Positions 16,470 to 25,441 of a stretch of 35,860 nt of DNA are shown here, piece after piece. This stretch comes from Acaryochloris sp. IP29b_bin.176 (lineage in GTDB: Bacteria > Cyanobacteriota > Cyanobacteriia > Thermosynechococcales > Thermosynechococcaceae): assembly GCA_028285315.1 (NCBI GenBank), contig JANQPU010000201.1, forward strand, positions 1 to 35,860, read 5' to 3'. Numbering within the stretch: the stretch's first letter is position 1; each line of letters begins with the position of its first letter. The position numbers were made by a program, and so were the translations under genes. The notes beneath the pieces were generated by a model that searched no databases, was not told where the DNA came from, and was given only the letters and a program-made list of their open reading frames with translations.

Positions 16470-19400
16470 ATGGCTCAGTTCCACTCAGATTTGATTCAAC
16501 TCCTATCTCATGCTTTTGGGACAACTTTGTCAGCCCATGATCTTTCTTCAATATTGAAGCATGGAGAGCATCTTGAACCTAGAACAGGAGAAAAATTTTG
16601 GTATGCAGCCAATAGCCCACCTGGCATCTTTGTCGTGCTTGCTGGTAAAGCCCGCCTTTTGGATAGCGCAGACAATTTGATCATAACCCTTGGTCCTGGA
16701 GATTTTTTTGGGGCTTCAACTCTATTCCCAGATAAGTTTTTTTCCCCTCTTGCAGTCAGAGCATCGATAGGACTCAAAATTTACTACTGTAATGAGCAAT
16801 GTTTATTACTTTTAATCAATCAATATCCCCATCTTAAAAATCAACTCTATCAACACGCTATTCGCCATGATTTATTGTTGATTTGTAGACAGCTTAAAGA
16901 GTTTGCCGAGCTGACGCGAGCACACCTCTTAGATACGATTTCAAAATTTGAAATATATCACTTTGAAGTTGGTAAAACACTGCCTGATTTTTTACAAAAT
17001 CAACACATGTGGCTGGTCCGTTGCGGACAATTTCGACATACTTCTGGCCGAATCATAACAGCAGGTAATCTGGCCCTCTCCTCACAATTTAAGATTGGCG
17101 GGAAGTGGAAAGTTATTCATACGGCTGAACTATATTGTCTGAGTGATGCGGATTGGCAAAATGTCAAACTCAAACATTCTTATACAACGGGTGAAAATAG
17201 TACTCTTAACTCTGCAAATAGAGAAATTAATAGTTCAGAAACTTATCAACAGGCTACACCTGTTTCTATCTCACTTCAAACTCAGCTAAATCGAAGGCCC
17301 AAAAAAATCCAAGCTCTTTTTCCCTCACCAACGGTGAAATTAAAACACTGGTGGCAACGTGTGACGGGACAGTTTCCCTTTTTTGAACAGCAAAGTGCAG
17401 CAGATTGTGGGGTGGCTTGCTTAGTGATGATTGGTCGATACTGGGGCAAACAGTTGAGTTTGAATCATCTTCGCCGCTTAGCCAATGTCAATAGAGATGG
17501 CTCATCTATTCGCGGTTTAATGATTGCTGCAGAGCATATAGGTTTTTCACCTCGACCCGTTAAAGCTGACCTCAATGCCTTAAAAAATCAAAGATTACCT
17601 GCAATTATTCACTGGCAAGGAAATCATTTTGTTGTTGTTTATCGGATTACTCGAAAGTCAGTATTTATAGCAGATCCAGCTATAGGCCGCCGAACTCTTA
17701 GCCAACTAGAAGTTGAAGCAAATTGGAACGGCTACACCTTGTTATTGAAACCAACTACTGCTCTCAAAAGAACCCCAAATGCCAAGCACAATCTTTGGAA
17801 GTATTTTGTGCTACTAAAACCCCATTGGTTTGTCTTATTAGAGATACTATTTACTGCGTTAGTTTTGCAAGTTTTAGGGTTGGTCACACCTTTATTTACT
17901 CAATTATTACTAGATAGAGTTGTAGTCCAGAGAAGTGTCTCTACATTAACTGCAGTTGGCATAGGCTTACTGATCTTCAGCGTATTACGAGTCATCCTAT
18001 CTGGCTTGCGACGCTATTTGTTATCTCATACAGGTAACAAAATTGATTTGTCGCTAGTTGTTGGATTCATCAACCATACCTTCCAACTTCCATTAAGCTA
18101 TTTTGAATCACGGTATGTGGGAGATATCACCTCACGAATTCAGGAAGCAAGAAAAATTCGACGGTTTCTTACAGGGGAAGCTTTAAGTGTATTGCTAGAT
18201 GTGTTTACCGTCTTTATCTATGCTGGGTTTATGCTTTGGTACAATTGGAAGATGACACTTTTAGGTCTAATAGTTGTTCCCATTTACTTAGTTATCACTC
18301 TAATCTCAGCACCAATACTACGACGAATATCACGGTTAATTTTTAATGCAAAAACAGCTGAACGAAGCTATCTAATAGAGGCTTTAACTGGCATTAATAC
18401 TATTAAATCAATGGGGATTGAGAGGACCGTTCGTTGGCGCTGGGAAGATTTATTCAATACATCAATAAAGATTAATTTCTCAGGCAGGTTATTTAATATT
18501 TATTTAGGTGTTTTTTCCGATACAGTAGATGCCGTAGTTTCATCTGTGTTGCTATGGTTTGGAGCCTGGCAAGTGATTCAAGATCAACTCACAATTGGGC
18601 AATTGGTTGCATTTAATATGCTATTAGGCAATGTGCTTAGCCCTTTTGAACGCTTAATTGGTTTATGGGATGATTTGCAAGAAATATTTGTGGCCACCGA
18701 GCGACTTGATGATGTTATTAATGAAGCACCTGAAGAAGAATGGCAAAACCAAATTCGTCATCCCATTCCACCATTGCAGGGGGCTCTAAGGTTCGAGCAG
18801 GTTACGTTCCGTTATAGCGTCGAGAGTGAAGCTAATACTATAGAGAATTTAAGTTTTTCTGCTGAGCCTGGCCAGACCATTGCTTTAGTGGGACGTAGTG
18901 GTTCAGGGAAAACGACAATTTCTAAGTTGATATTAGGTCTATATCTGCCAAGGTCAGGCCGTATCTTAATTGATGATTATGATATTACTAGCATCTCCTT
19001 GAAGTCACTACGCCAACAAGTTGGCGTAGTAGATCAAGACACCTTTTTGTTTGGCAGCACTATTCGTGAAAACATTAGCATTGGCCATCCTAACGCCACA
19101 CTAGATAATATTCTTAATGCTGCTCAATTAGCAGGGGCTGACTCTTTTATACAAGAGTTGCCAATGAAGTACGAAACACAGATTGGAGAAGGCGGTGGGC
19201 TTTTATCTGGTGGTCAACGCCAGCGAATTGCGATCGCAAGAGCCCTGCTGAGTAATCCTAGACTATTGATTCTTGACGAAGCTACCAGCAATCTTGATGC
19301 TGAATCTGAAAGTATTATTCAGACTAATCTCAATCAAATTCGTCAGAATCGAACAACAATTGTCATTGCCCACCGTCTTTCAACCATCCGCAATGCAGAT

Positions 19401-19517
19401 CTAATCCTTGTCCTAGATAAAGGGATTTTAGTGGAAAAAGGAACCCACTCAGAATTGATGGCTAAAAAAGGGCAATATTTTTACCTTAACCAGCAACAGT
19501 TTACTGTTGCTCAATAA
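16470..19517 (+). CDS. cNMP-binding/C39-peptidase ABC exporter (PCAT)
   Basis: This 1015-residue inner-membrane exporter has, in order, a cyclic-nucleotide-binding-like beta-barrel at about 20-140, a poorly defined segment to about 290, a C39 cysteine peptidase at about 300-430, a six-helix membrane domain at about 440-720, and an ABC ATPase at the C-terminus. The peptidase triad appears intact: Q307 oxyanion, C313 (AADCGVACLVM), H386 (GNHFVVVYRI) and D402 (IADPAIGRR). The ATPase has GRSGSGKTT, LSGGQRQRIAIARAL, LLILDEAT and IAHRLSTI. It should cut leaders after GG and export the core. The layout recalls cyanobacterial HetC-like and bacteriocin exporters. It follows the helix-turn-helix gene with a two-base gap and precedes the HlyD adaptor. 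The GK peptide is the obvious cargo; this is inferred from context. Confidence 0.95.
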   Translation: MAQFHSDLIQLLSHAFGTTLSAHDLSSILKHGEHLEPRTGEKFWYAANSPPGIFVVLAGKARLLDSADNLIITLGPGDFFGASTLFPDKFFSPLAVRASIGLKIYYCNEQCLLLLINQYPHLKNQLYQHAIRHDLLLICRQLKEFAELTRAHLLDTISKFEIYHFEVGKTLPDFLQNQHMWLVRCGQFRHTSGRIITAGNLALSSQFKIGGKWKVIHTAELYCLSDADWQNVKLKHSYTTGENSTLNSANREINSSETYQQATPVSISLQTQLNRRPKKIQALFPSPTVKLKHWWQRVTGQFPFFEQQSAADCGVACLVMIGRYWGKQLSLNHLRRLANVNRDGSSIRGLMIAAEHIGFSPRPVKADLNALKNQRLPAIIHWQGNHFVVVYRITRKSVFIADPAIGRRTLSQLEVEANWNGYTLLLKPTTALKRTPNAKHNLWKYFVLLKPHWFVLLEILFTALVLQVLGLVTPLFTQLLLDRVVVQRSVSTLTAVGIGLLIFSVLRVILSGLRRYLLSHTGNKIDLSLVVGFINHTFQLPLSYFESRYVGDITSRIQEARKIRRFLTGEALSVLLDVFTVFIYAGFMLWYNWKMTLLGLIVVPIYLVITLISAPILRRISRLIFNAKTAERSYLIEALTGINTIKSMGIERTVRWRWEDLFNTSIKINFSGRLFNIYLGVFSDTVDAVVSSVLLWFGAWQVIQDQLTIGQLVAFNMLLGNVLSPFERLIGLWDDLQEIFVATERLDDVINEAPEEEWQNQIRHPIPPLQGALRFEQVTFRYSVESEANTIENLSFSAEPGQTIALVGRSGSGKTTISKLILGLYLPRSGRILIDDYDITSISLKSLRQQVGVVDQDTFLFGSTIRENISIGHPNATLDNILNAAQLAGADSFIQELPMKYETQIGEGGGLLSGGQRQRIAIARALLSNPRLLILDEATSNLDAESESIIQTNLNQIRQNRTTIVIAHRLSTIRNADLILVLDKGILVEKGTHSELMAKKGQYFYLNQQQFTVAQ

Positions 19518-19548
19518 ATTGGTGAATAGAGCAAATGGGGCGATGTAA

Positions 19549-21450
19549 ATGATTCGGGTTCTTGTGGTAGATGCTCAGCATACGATCTGCCAAATGCTAC
19601 GCTTTTCGCTAGAGCCACAGGCAGATCTAGAGATTGTGGGTATTGCCATGGATAGTGATACTGCCCAACATCAGGTCAAAACTCTCCAGCCTGATGTTGC
19701 TTTAATTGGTCTTGGATTGACTAATAAAGATAGCTTAGCGACAACTCAGATGCTTCGCCAGCACACTAAAGTGCTGATTCTGGGGTTTAACAATAAGGGG
19801 CAATATACTGAGAAGGCTCTTCAGTCTGGCGCAAAGGGATATTTGCTCAAAACAACACCACCAGAGCAATTAGCGCAAGCAATTCGCTCAGTACATCAAG
19901 GTTACTTCCAACTAGAACCTGGGCTCTTTGAAGTCTTAGCTCAAGATCTTAATAAGGACAATAAAGCGCATCAAATTAGCTTTACGCAAGACGCTGTATT
20001 TGAAGATGAGGAATCTCCACAAATCTTGACTAAAACTTCCCACCTTAAGGAACCTAGCTTATGGCAAGAGCCCTTTTTGACGGATAGTCATCCAGCTTTG
20101 GCAGTTAGGGAACCCTCCCCTCTAGTACAGAATGAATGGGCAGAAGCTACTCAAATCCAAATCAATTCCTTACCAAGGGTATGGACAAGAGGCTTAGTTT
20201 ATTTCTTAACTTTGTTTATCGCCATCGCTCTGCCTTGGGCGATGTTGACAAAAGTGGATGAGATTGGGACTGCCAAAGGACGCCTTGAACCTCAGGGAAA
20301 AACTGTGCGACTTGATGCACCTGTTGCCGGCACTGTATCTGAGGTAAAAGTACGGGAAGGAGAGACTGTCAAACAAGGTCAAAACTTAATGGTACTGGAG
20401 TCAGAACTAACTGAAACTGATTTACTGCAAACTCAGGCCAAATTAGAAGGGCAGCTCAATCGTCTCACTCAGTTGAAAGCGATGAAAAATCAGTTGGAGA
20501 TAGCTGTCAGTACACAACGTCTTCGTAACAACGCCCAAACTGCAGAACAGGTTGCACGTCTATCTCAGATAAAAGACCGACTTGTGTTTAATCAGAAATC
20601 CTCCAAATTAGTAAAAGACTTGCTAGAGAAGGATAACCATACAGTTAAAACACTCCGCGCCCTCCAAAAACAAGGCGCTGTTTCTGGAGTACAGGTAGAC
20701 CAAGCAGAACGGACAAAGATTAGTAATCAAGAGCGATTCCAACAAGCACAATCGAATATCAATCAGGCACAAACCGAAATGGAGGCCCATCAAAAAGGTC
20801 AGCAGCGGTTTCAACGGGAAGGGGACCTCGCTGTCATTGAGGGATCACGCCGCATAAAAGAAATCCAAGCTCAGATCACAGATTTACAAGCTGAAATAGC
20901 CCAGACTCAGAATCAAATCAAATCTTTACGGCTACAGTTAAAGCAACGAATCGTCAGGTCACCCATCAATGGCACGATCTTTCAGCTTCCGATTCAGCAT
21001 GCAGGTGCAGTAGTGCAGCCAAGCCAGCTGGTTGCTCAGCTAGCGCCTCAAGAGTCTCGTATGATATTACGGGCAAAAATGCCTAGCCAAGACAGTGGTT
21101 TTCTTCGAGTTGGCTTACCAGTCAAATTAAAGTTTGATGCATATCCTTTTCAAACTTATGGCATCGTACCAGGCCGTCTCACCTGGATATCACCCGACTC
21201 AAAAGCTTCACCAACAACGATGGGGCAAACCACAACTACGGGGCAAACCAGCTCTAATTCAAATAATCAACAAAACAGCTTCGAACTCGAAATTGAACTG
21301 TCTCAGTCATACATTCAGACAGCCAATAGGAAGATTATTCTGAAACCAGGCCAAACTGCAACAGCAGAAGTCATCGTTCGACAGCGACGATTAATTGATT
21401 ACCTCATAGACCCATTTCGAAAATTACAACAAGGTGGTCTTGAACTGTAA
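19549..21450 (+). CDS. HlyD-family adaptor fused to a degenerate response-regulator receiver
   Basis: Residues 1-130 look like a receiver domain of the NarL/DegU type (MIRVLVVDAQHTICQMLRFS to GAKGYLLKTTPPEQLAQAIRSVHQG). The phosphorylation site has G54 where Asp is expected (ALIGLGL), and only D8 of the acidic pair remains, although K101 is kept. This is therefore a pseudo-receiver. A linker leads to one membrane helix at about 215-233, a lipoyl-like half (VRLDAPVAGTVSEVKVREGETVKQGQ), a long coiled coil at about 280-470, the second lipoyl half (RIVRSPINGTIFQL) and a beta-barrel. HlyD proteins bridge ABC exporters to the outer membrane. The receiver would sit in the cytosol, where it could sense or dock the transporter. 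It starts 31 bases after the exporter gene. No cognate outer-membrane channel is in the window. Confidence 0.92.
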   Translation: MIRVLVVDAQHTICQMLRFSLEPQADLEIVGIAMDSDTAQHQVKTLQPDVALIGLGLTNKDSLATTQMLRQHTKVLILGFNNKGQYTEKALQSGAKGYLLKTTPPEQLAQAIRSVHQGYFQLEPGLFEVLAQDLNKDNKAHQISFTQDAVFEDEESPQILTKTSHLKEPSLWQEPFLTDSHPALAVREPSPLVQNEWAEATQIQINSLPRVWTRGLVYFLTLFIAIALPWAMLTKVDEIGTAKGRLEPQGKTVRLDAPVAGTVSEVKVREGETVKQGQNLMVLESELTETDLLQTQAKLEGQLNRLTQLKAMKNQLEIAVSTQRLRNNAQTAEQVARLSQIKDRLVFNQKSSKLVKDLLEKDNHTVKTLRALQKQGAVSGVQVDQAERTKISNQERFQQAQSNINQAQTEMEAHQKGQQRFQREGDLAVIEGSRRIKEIQAQITDLQAEIAQTQNQIKSLRLQLKQRIVRSPINGTIFQLPIQHAGAVVQPSQLVAQLAPQESRMILRAKMPSQDSGFLRVGLPVKLKFDAYPFQTYGIVPGRLTWISPDSKASPTTMGQTTTTGQTSSNSNNQQNSFELEIELSQSYIQTANRKIILKPGQTATAEVIVRQRRLIDYLIDPFRKLQQGGLEL

Positions 21451-21508
21451 CCATCATTCAATGAGAATTACGTTCCAAAAAATCAAGCACCGCTAGAGGC
21501 TAATTTCT

Positions 21509-22276
21509 ATGCCCGGATCAAGCCAATATACAATTTCTCTGGATGATTTACTAAATGCCGCTAAATTTTCTTGTCAAATTCCTGATTTTATTGAGGAAAG
21601 TGTTAAGCGTTCAATTATTTCCAAAAAAACAGAAGAATGCGGAATAGATATTAAAGCAAATGAGCTTCAGCAAGCAGCAGACAATTTCCGACAAGAGCAT
21701 GACTTACTCAGTGCTAAATCCACCCTGTCTTGGCTACAAAGACATCATATGCAAGTAGAAGACTTTGAAGATTTTATCAAGGGAAAAGTTCTCGAAGAGA
21801 AATTAGCACAGCATCTCTTCTTCGATAAAGTTGAGCCTTATTTTGTAGAGCATCAAGTGAATTATACTCAGGTAGTGATGTATGAAGTCATTCTACACGA
21901 GTGGGATTTAGCAATGGAACTTTTTTATGCATTACAGGAGAATGAAGTCAGCTTCTGGGATATTGCCCATCAACATATTCAAGATCTTGAGCTACGAAGA
22001 ACTGGAGGATATTGCGGAATACAATATCGAACAGATTTGAAACCTGAAATATCTGCACCTGTATTTGCTTCTAACCCACCTGAAATACTTAAGCCAATTT
22101 TAGTTAAAAAAAAAGTGCATCTGATTCTAGTTGAAGAACTCATTCATGCCCATTTAGATAAAATGTTGCACCAGCAAATTCTGGATACTTTGTTTTCTAC
22201 ATGGTTACATCAACAATATCAAGCAGCAGACATTATTTGGGAGAATGAAATTTGGTTACATAACTCTTCACAATGA
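21509..22276 (+). CDS. SurA-like peptidyl-prolyl isomerase of a peptide-export cluster
   Basis: This 255-residue protein resembles the SurA/parvulin proteins found next to C39 exporters in cyanobacterial bacteriocin clusters. It has an N-terminal helical region (about 10-110) like the SurA chaperone part and a weak parvulin-like segment at about 120-215 (including FWDIAHQHIQDLELRRTGGYCG). There is no signal peptide, so it should stay in the cytosol, possibly as a chaperone holding the precursor. Several canonical parvulin residues are not evident, and isomerase activity is doubtful. It follows the HlyD gene after 58 bases and ends the + strand operon. Its last codons and the stop lie in a 28-base tandem duplication. 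Confidence 0.75.
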   Translation: MPGSSQYTISLDDLLNAAKFSCQIPDFIEESVKRSIISKKTEECGIDIKANELQQAADNFRQEHDLLSAKSTLSWLQRHHMQVEDFEDFIKGKVLEEKLAQHLFFDKVEPYFVEHQVNYTQVVMYEVILHEWDLAMELFYALQENEVSFWDIAHQHIQDLELRRTGGYCGIQYRTDLKPEISAPVFASNPPEILKPILVKKKVHLILVEELIHAHLDKMLHQQILDTLFSTWLHQQYQAADIIWENEIWLHNSSQ

Positions 22277-22299
22277 AATTTGGTTGCATAACTCCTCAC
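22244..22299. repeat. 28-base tandem duplication at the 3' end of the isomerase gene
   Basis: The block starting AATGAAATTTGGTTACATAA at 22244 recurs, starting at 22272, with two base changes. The stop codon TGA (22274-22276) is at the junction, so the second copy is mostly non-coding. It is probably a recent slippage duplication. Confidence 0.85.
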
Positions 22300-22476
22300 A
22301 TTGTTAAACTAGAATTGATACTACAAACTTATTGCCTCAATATTTGCTAGCTTTTGACGCCACAAAATTTGTATATTCTGTAAAATTCAGGTAAGCGACA
22401 GCATCAGACAAGCTGAACACATCATTGAAGACAATCAGCCCTGACAGTTTTAACTATCGTGCCCAAAGTAGGATCA

Positions 22477-22704
22477 TCAATTGAAACCTTTCAAGAGTTG
22501 CAAGGTCTGCTCAGCCTCATCCGCGTCAATGACGTTCAGTGCAAATCCCACATGGACAATGACGTAGTCATCAACGTCAGCATTGGGGACGTAAGCAAGA
22601 CTAACTTCTTTCAGGATGCCCCCAAAACTGACCTTCCCCGTTCGTAGTAGCGGGTCATCATGATCCGCAATGCTGACAATCTTGCCAGGAACAGCTAAAC
22701 ACAT
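22477..22704 (-). CDS. hypC: [NiFe] hydrogenase maturation chaperone HypC
   Basis: HypC is a small chaperone that carries the Fe(CN)2CO unit with HypD and hands it to the large-subunit precursor HoxH. The 75-residue length and the N-terminal MCLAVPGKIVSI are diagnostic; Cys2 is the essential residue after Met removal. The start overlaps the 3' end of hypF by 10 bases on the same strand, so translation is coupled. It is the last gene of the maturation operon. Its usual partner hypD is not in this window. Confidence 0.96.
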   Translation of the reverse strand: MCLAVPGKIVSIADHDDPLLRTGKVSFGGILKEVSLAYVPNADVDDYVIVHVGFALNVIDADEAEQTLQLLKGFN

Positions 22705-25166
22705 GCTGAATCTGCCTCCAATGCATTAGAAAAGCGTCCAGTAGGATGGCGATGGACGGCCATTACTTGTCCTAAGGCAATTCCGCCATCATTGGCAGGC
22801 ACCTGTTGATGCCAGTAGGGTCGAAACTTTTTCTCTTGCAATCTATGAATGGCTCTTTCACTCAGATACTGATTTTGAAAACATCCCCCTGTGAGTACAA
22901 TACACGGCTCTCCGATTTGCTCAGCGATCTGAACAATGATTGCGACCAAGGTGTGGTGGAACTTAGCTGAGATCAAGCTGATGTCAACTTCCTGGTAGAT
23001 ATCTGCTAGAATGGCTGTCAGCATCGGCTCCCAATCCACCACTAAGGGAAGAGTAGTGGAGACTTGAAAGGGATAGTGGTCTCCGGTTGCAGCACTCGCC
23101 AGGATAGACTCTAAGGCCATCGCTGCCTGTCCCTCAAAGTTAGTGGTTTGAATCAGATTTGTGAGGGATGCGATCGCATCGAATAATCGCCCCATACTTG
23201 AGGTCAATGGGGTATTTAGTTGACGATCTAGCATCGCCCTCAATACCTTTTCAGACTGTTTTGAAAAAGTATTTAAGGGAGCGAGTCGTCCCCACTCGAA
23301 AACTTCCTCGCCAAAGCAGGTGTAGAGCAATCCCAAGGCAGACCGTCTGGGCTCACGAGTTGCTTGTTCTCCCCCTGGTAATTGAAAGGGGCGCAAGTAC
23401 CCTACCTGCTCAAATCCTGATGGTGTGATTCGCAAGAATTCCCCTCCCCAGAGGGTACCATCTAAACCGTAGCCCGCTCCATCCCAAGCAATGCCTAGAA
23501 CTGGCGCTTCTAAGTGGTGTTCTGCCATACAGGCCAGGACATGAGCATAGTGGTGTTGAACCGGAATTACAGGGATTTGCCATTGCTGGGCAAAGGCTTG
23601 AGCAGCTTGGGTAGACGCATAATCTGGATGGGCATCACAGGCAATCACGTCGGGCTGACACTCATAGAGTTGCAGAAAATCGTGAATGGTTTGCTGGAAA
23701 CGATCAAGGGATGGGGCTGTTCCCAGATCGCCGAGGTGCTGACTGATGAAGATGCGATTTCCAAGGGAAAGGGCAATGGTGTTTTTGAGATGGGGACCGA
23801 GGGCGAGGATGGTGGGAGAGTGTAAGTTCTGAGTTTTGTTCGCGAAGCGTCTCCCTAGGAGAAATTTTGAATCTTGTGAGGGAGGTGTTTCCGGGGCAGG
23901 ACCGTTGAGTGAGAGAGGGAAGGATGGGGGCGTGAAGGAGATGGGGAGAGGGGCATATCCTCTGGCGCGGCGGCGGAGTTGGGGTTGGTTGTTGATGACC
24001 TGGACGATTGAATCGTCTATGGGATGGAGGATGGGGCGATTGTGGATGAGGTAGAGATCGGCGATAGTTTTGAGTTCATGCAGGGCCTGCTGTTCGTCGA
24101 AACAGATAGGAGCACCATTGGGATTCCCGCTGGTAGCAACGATGGGGAAGTTGAGTTCTGCCATCAGCAGATGATGGAGAGGAGTATAGGGCAACAAGAT
24201 GCCTAGGTGAGGACTACCAGGGGCTACTGTATCGGCAATACTAGAACCTGGCCGGAAGCTCTTCCGGTATTGTTGTCGTCGCTTGAGTAAAACAATGGGA
24301 GCATGATGCAATCGCAACAACTCTGCCTCTAACTCAGACACCTCACAGTCTTTTCTAACGAGTTCCAAAGATGGATACATCAGCGCCAAAGGCTTATCCG
24401 GTCGATTTTTATGCTCTCGCAGCCTCGCAACTGCCCCCGGATTCCGGGCATCCACCATCAGATGGAAGCCCCCTAACCCCTTCACTGCAATCACCTTCCC
24501 CTGCCGAATTGCCTCAGCCGCTAACCGAATTGGCTCATCTCTCCGTCTCCCATCCTCCCCTCTCTTCATCCCCCTCACCACCCCTCCCTCTCCATCCCAA
24601 AGCTCAACCCACGGTCCACAAACCGAACAAGCAATAGGTTGAGCATGAAATCGACGCGATGAAGGATCTTGGTACTCTGACAGGCAGTCTGGGCACATCT
24701 GAAAACCCCTCATCGCGGTATTGTCACGATCGTAGGGTAAAGCTTGAATAATACTAAACCGCGGACCACAGTGAGTGCAGTTAATAAAAGGATAGTGATA
24801 TCTGCGATTGCTAGGATCGAACAGTTCATGTAGGCAATCAGCACAGGTGGCTATATCAGGTAACAAGAATACGGATTTAGGTCCTGTATAGCTCGGATGG
24901 ATGGCAAAGGTGGCTTCACCCAGAGGTTGAACATACTGTTGCTCAATAGCTTCAATGATTGCCAGAACGGGGGAATTCTGTTGAAGTTGAGATAAGAACT
25001 GGTTCAGCCGATGAGGGTTGCCTTCAACTTCAATCACTACTCCCTGAGTATCGTTCCTAACCCAACCACTTAACTGCGAACTGGTTGCCAAACGAAAGAC
25101 AAACGGGCGAAACCCTACCCCTTGGACGGCTCCTTGGATCTGCAAATGAAGTCGCTGTTGAGTCAT
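22695..25166 (-). CDS. hypF: Carbamoyltransferase HypF for hydrogenase cyanide ligands
   Basis: HypF makes the carbamoyl-adenylate used with HypE to form the CN ligands of the Ni-Fe site. The domains are in the expected order. They are an acylphosphatase domain (QGAVQGVGFRPFVFRLA), two zinc-finger motifs (CADC...CTHCG and CPDC...CSVCG), a YrdC/Sua5-like domain (VIAVKGLGGFHLMVDA, SGNPNGAPI), and a Kae1-like carbamoyltransferase domain (VQHHYAHVLACMAEH, WDGAGYGLDGTLWGGEF, GGCFQNQYLSERA). At 823 residues it is longer than typical. Extra sequence lies in two linkers: a Gly/Arg-rich piece before DEPIRLAAEAIRQG, and a roughly 35-residue piece between YrdC and Kae1 that includes LLGRRFAN, the translation of a dispersed repeat. 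The frame is intact, so the protein is probably functional. Confidence 0.95.
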   Translation of the reverse strand: MTQQRLHLQIQGAVQGVGFRPFVFRLATSSQLSGWVRNDTQGVVIEVEGNPHRLNQFLSQLQQNSPVLAIIEAIEQQYVQPLGEATFAIHPSYTGPKSVFLLPDIATCADCLHELFDPSNRRYHYPFINCTHCGPRFSIIQALPYDRDNTAMRGFQMCPDCLSEYQDPSSRRFHAQPIACSVCGPWVELWDGEGGVVRGMKRGEDGRRRDEPIRLAAEAIRQGKVIAVKGLGGFHLMVDARNPGAVARLREHKNRPDKPLALMYPSLELVRKDCEVSELEAELLRLHHAPIVLLKRRQQYRKSFRPGSSIADTVAPGSPHLGILLPYTPLHHLLMAELNFPIVATSGNPNGAPICFDEQQALHELKTIADLYLIHNRPILHPIDDSIVQVINNQPQLRRRARGYAPLPISFTPPSFPLSLNGPAPETPPSQDSKFLLGRRFANKTQNLHSPTILALGPHLKNTIALSLGNRIFISQHLGDLGTAPSLDRFQQTIHDFLQLYECQPDVIACDAHPDYASTQAAQAFAQQWQIPVIPVQHHYAHVLACMAEHHLEAPVLGIAWDGAGYGLDGTLWGGEFLRITPSGFEQVGYLRPFQLPGGEQATREPRRSALGLLYTCFGEEVFEWGRLAPLNTFSKQSEKVLRAMLDRQLNTPLTSSMGRLFDAIASLTNLIQTTNFEGQAAMALESILASAATGDHYPFQVSTTLPLVVDWEPMLTAILADIYQEVDISLISAKFHHTLVAIIVQIAEQIGEPCIVLTGGCFQNQYLSERAIHRLQEKKFRPYWHQQVPANDGGIALGQVMAVHRHPTGRFSNALEADSACV
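23826..23872 (-). repeat. Dispersed palindromic repeat in frame inside hypF
   Basis: On the - strand this reads TTTCTCCTAGGGAGACG then CTTCGCGAAC, flanked by AACTCAGAACTT, and matches the repeat before hoxH (9281-9320) almost base for base. It encodes SKFLLGRRFANKTQNL in the HypF linker. It has no stop in the reading frame used. Confidence 0.88.
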
Positions 25167-25320
25167 AGTCTACTTCCTGTCAACACGATCTCTTTCAACG
25201 AGACAGCCTTAAGCTGGAGGATTAAGTGAGCAGAGGGTTCTTAGGAGCTGGCGATAAAACAGTAAGTCAGTTTTGTAAGTTCTGTGAATAAGCTGCACCA
25301 ACGCAAAGCATATCCAGAGG

Positions 25321-25383
25321 GAAAATTTTGAGTGCTCCAGTCAGCGTACAATTCAAAACTTAAAATTTAGAACTTAAAACTCT
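25321..25383. repeat. AACTCAAAACT-family repeat between the adenosine-kinase-like gene and hypF
   Basis: AAAATTTTGAGTGCTC at 25322-25337 and AATTCAAAACTTAAAATTTA at 25350-25369, followed by GAACTTAAAACTC, are copies of the same short word in opposite orientations. They lie in the 275-base gap between hypF and the upstream gene of the maturation operon. No gene is seen in that gap. Confidence 0.75.
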
Positions 25384-25441
25384 TTTATTCCTGAGTTCTG
25401 AAGCTTAGACATCAATTTACCCATCTAAACGCATACAGAGC

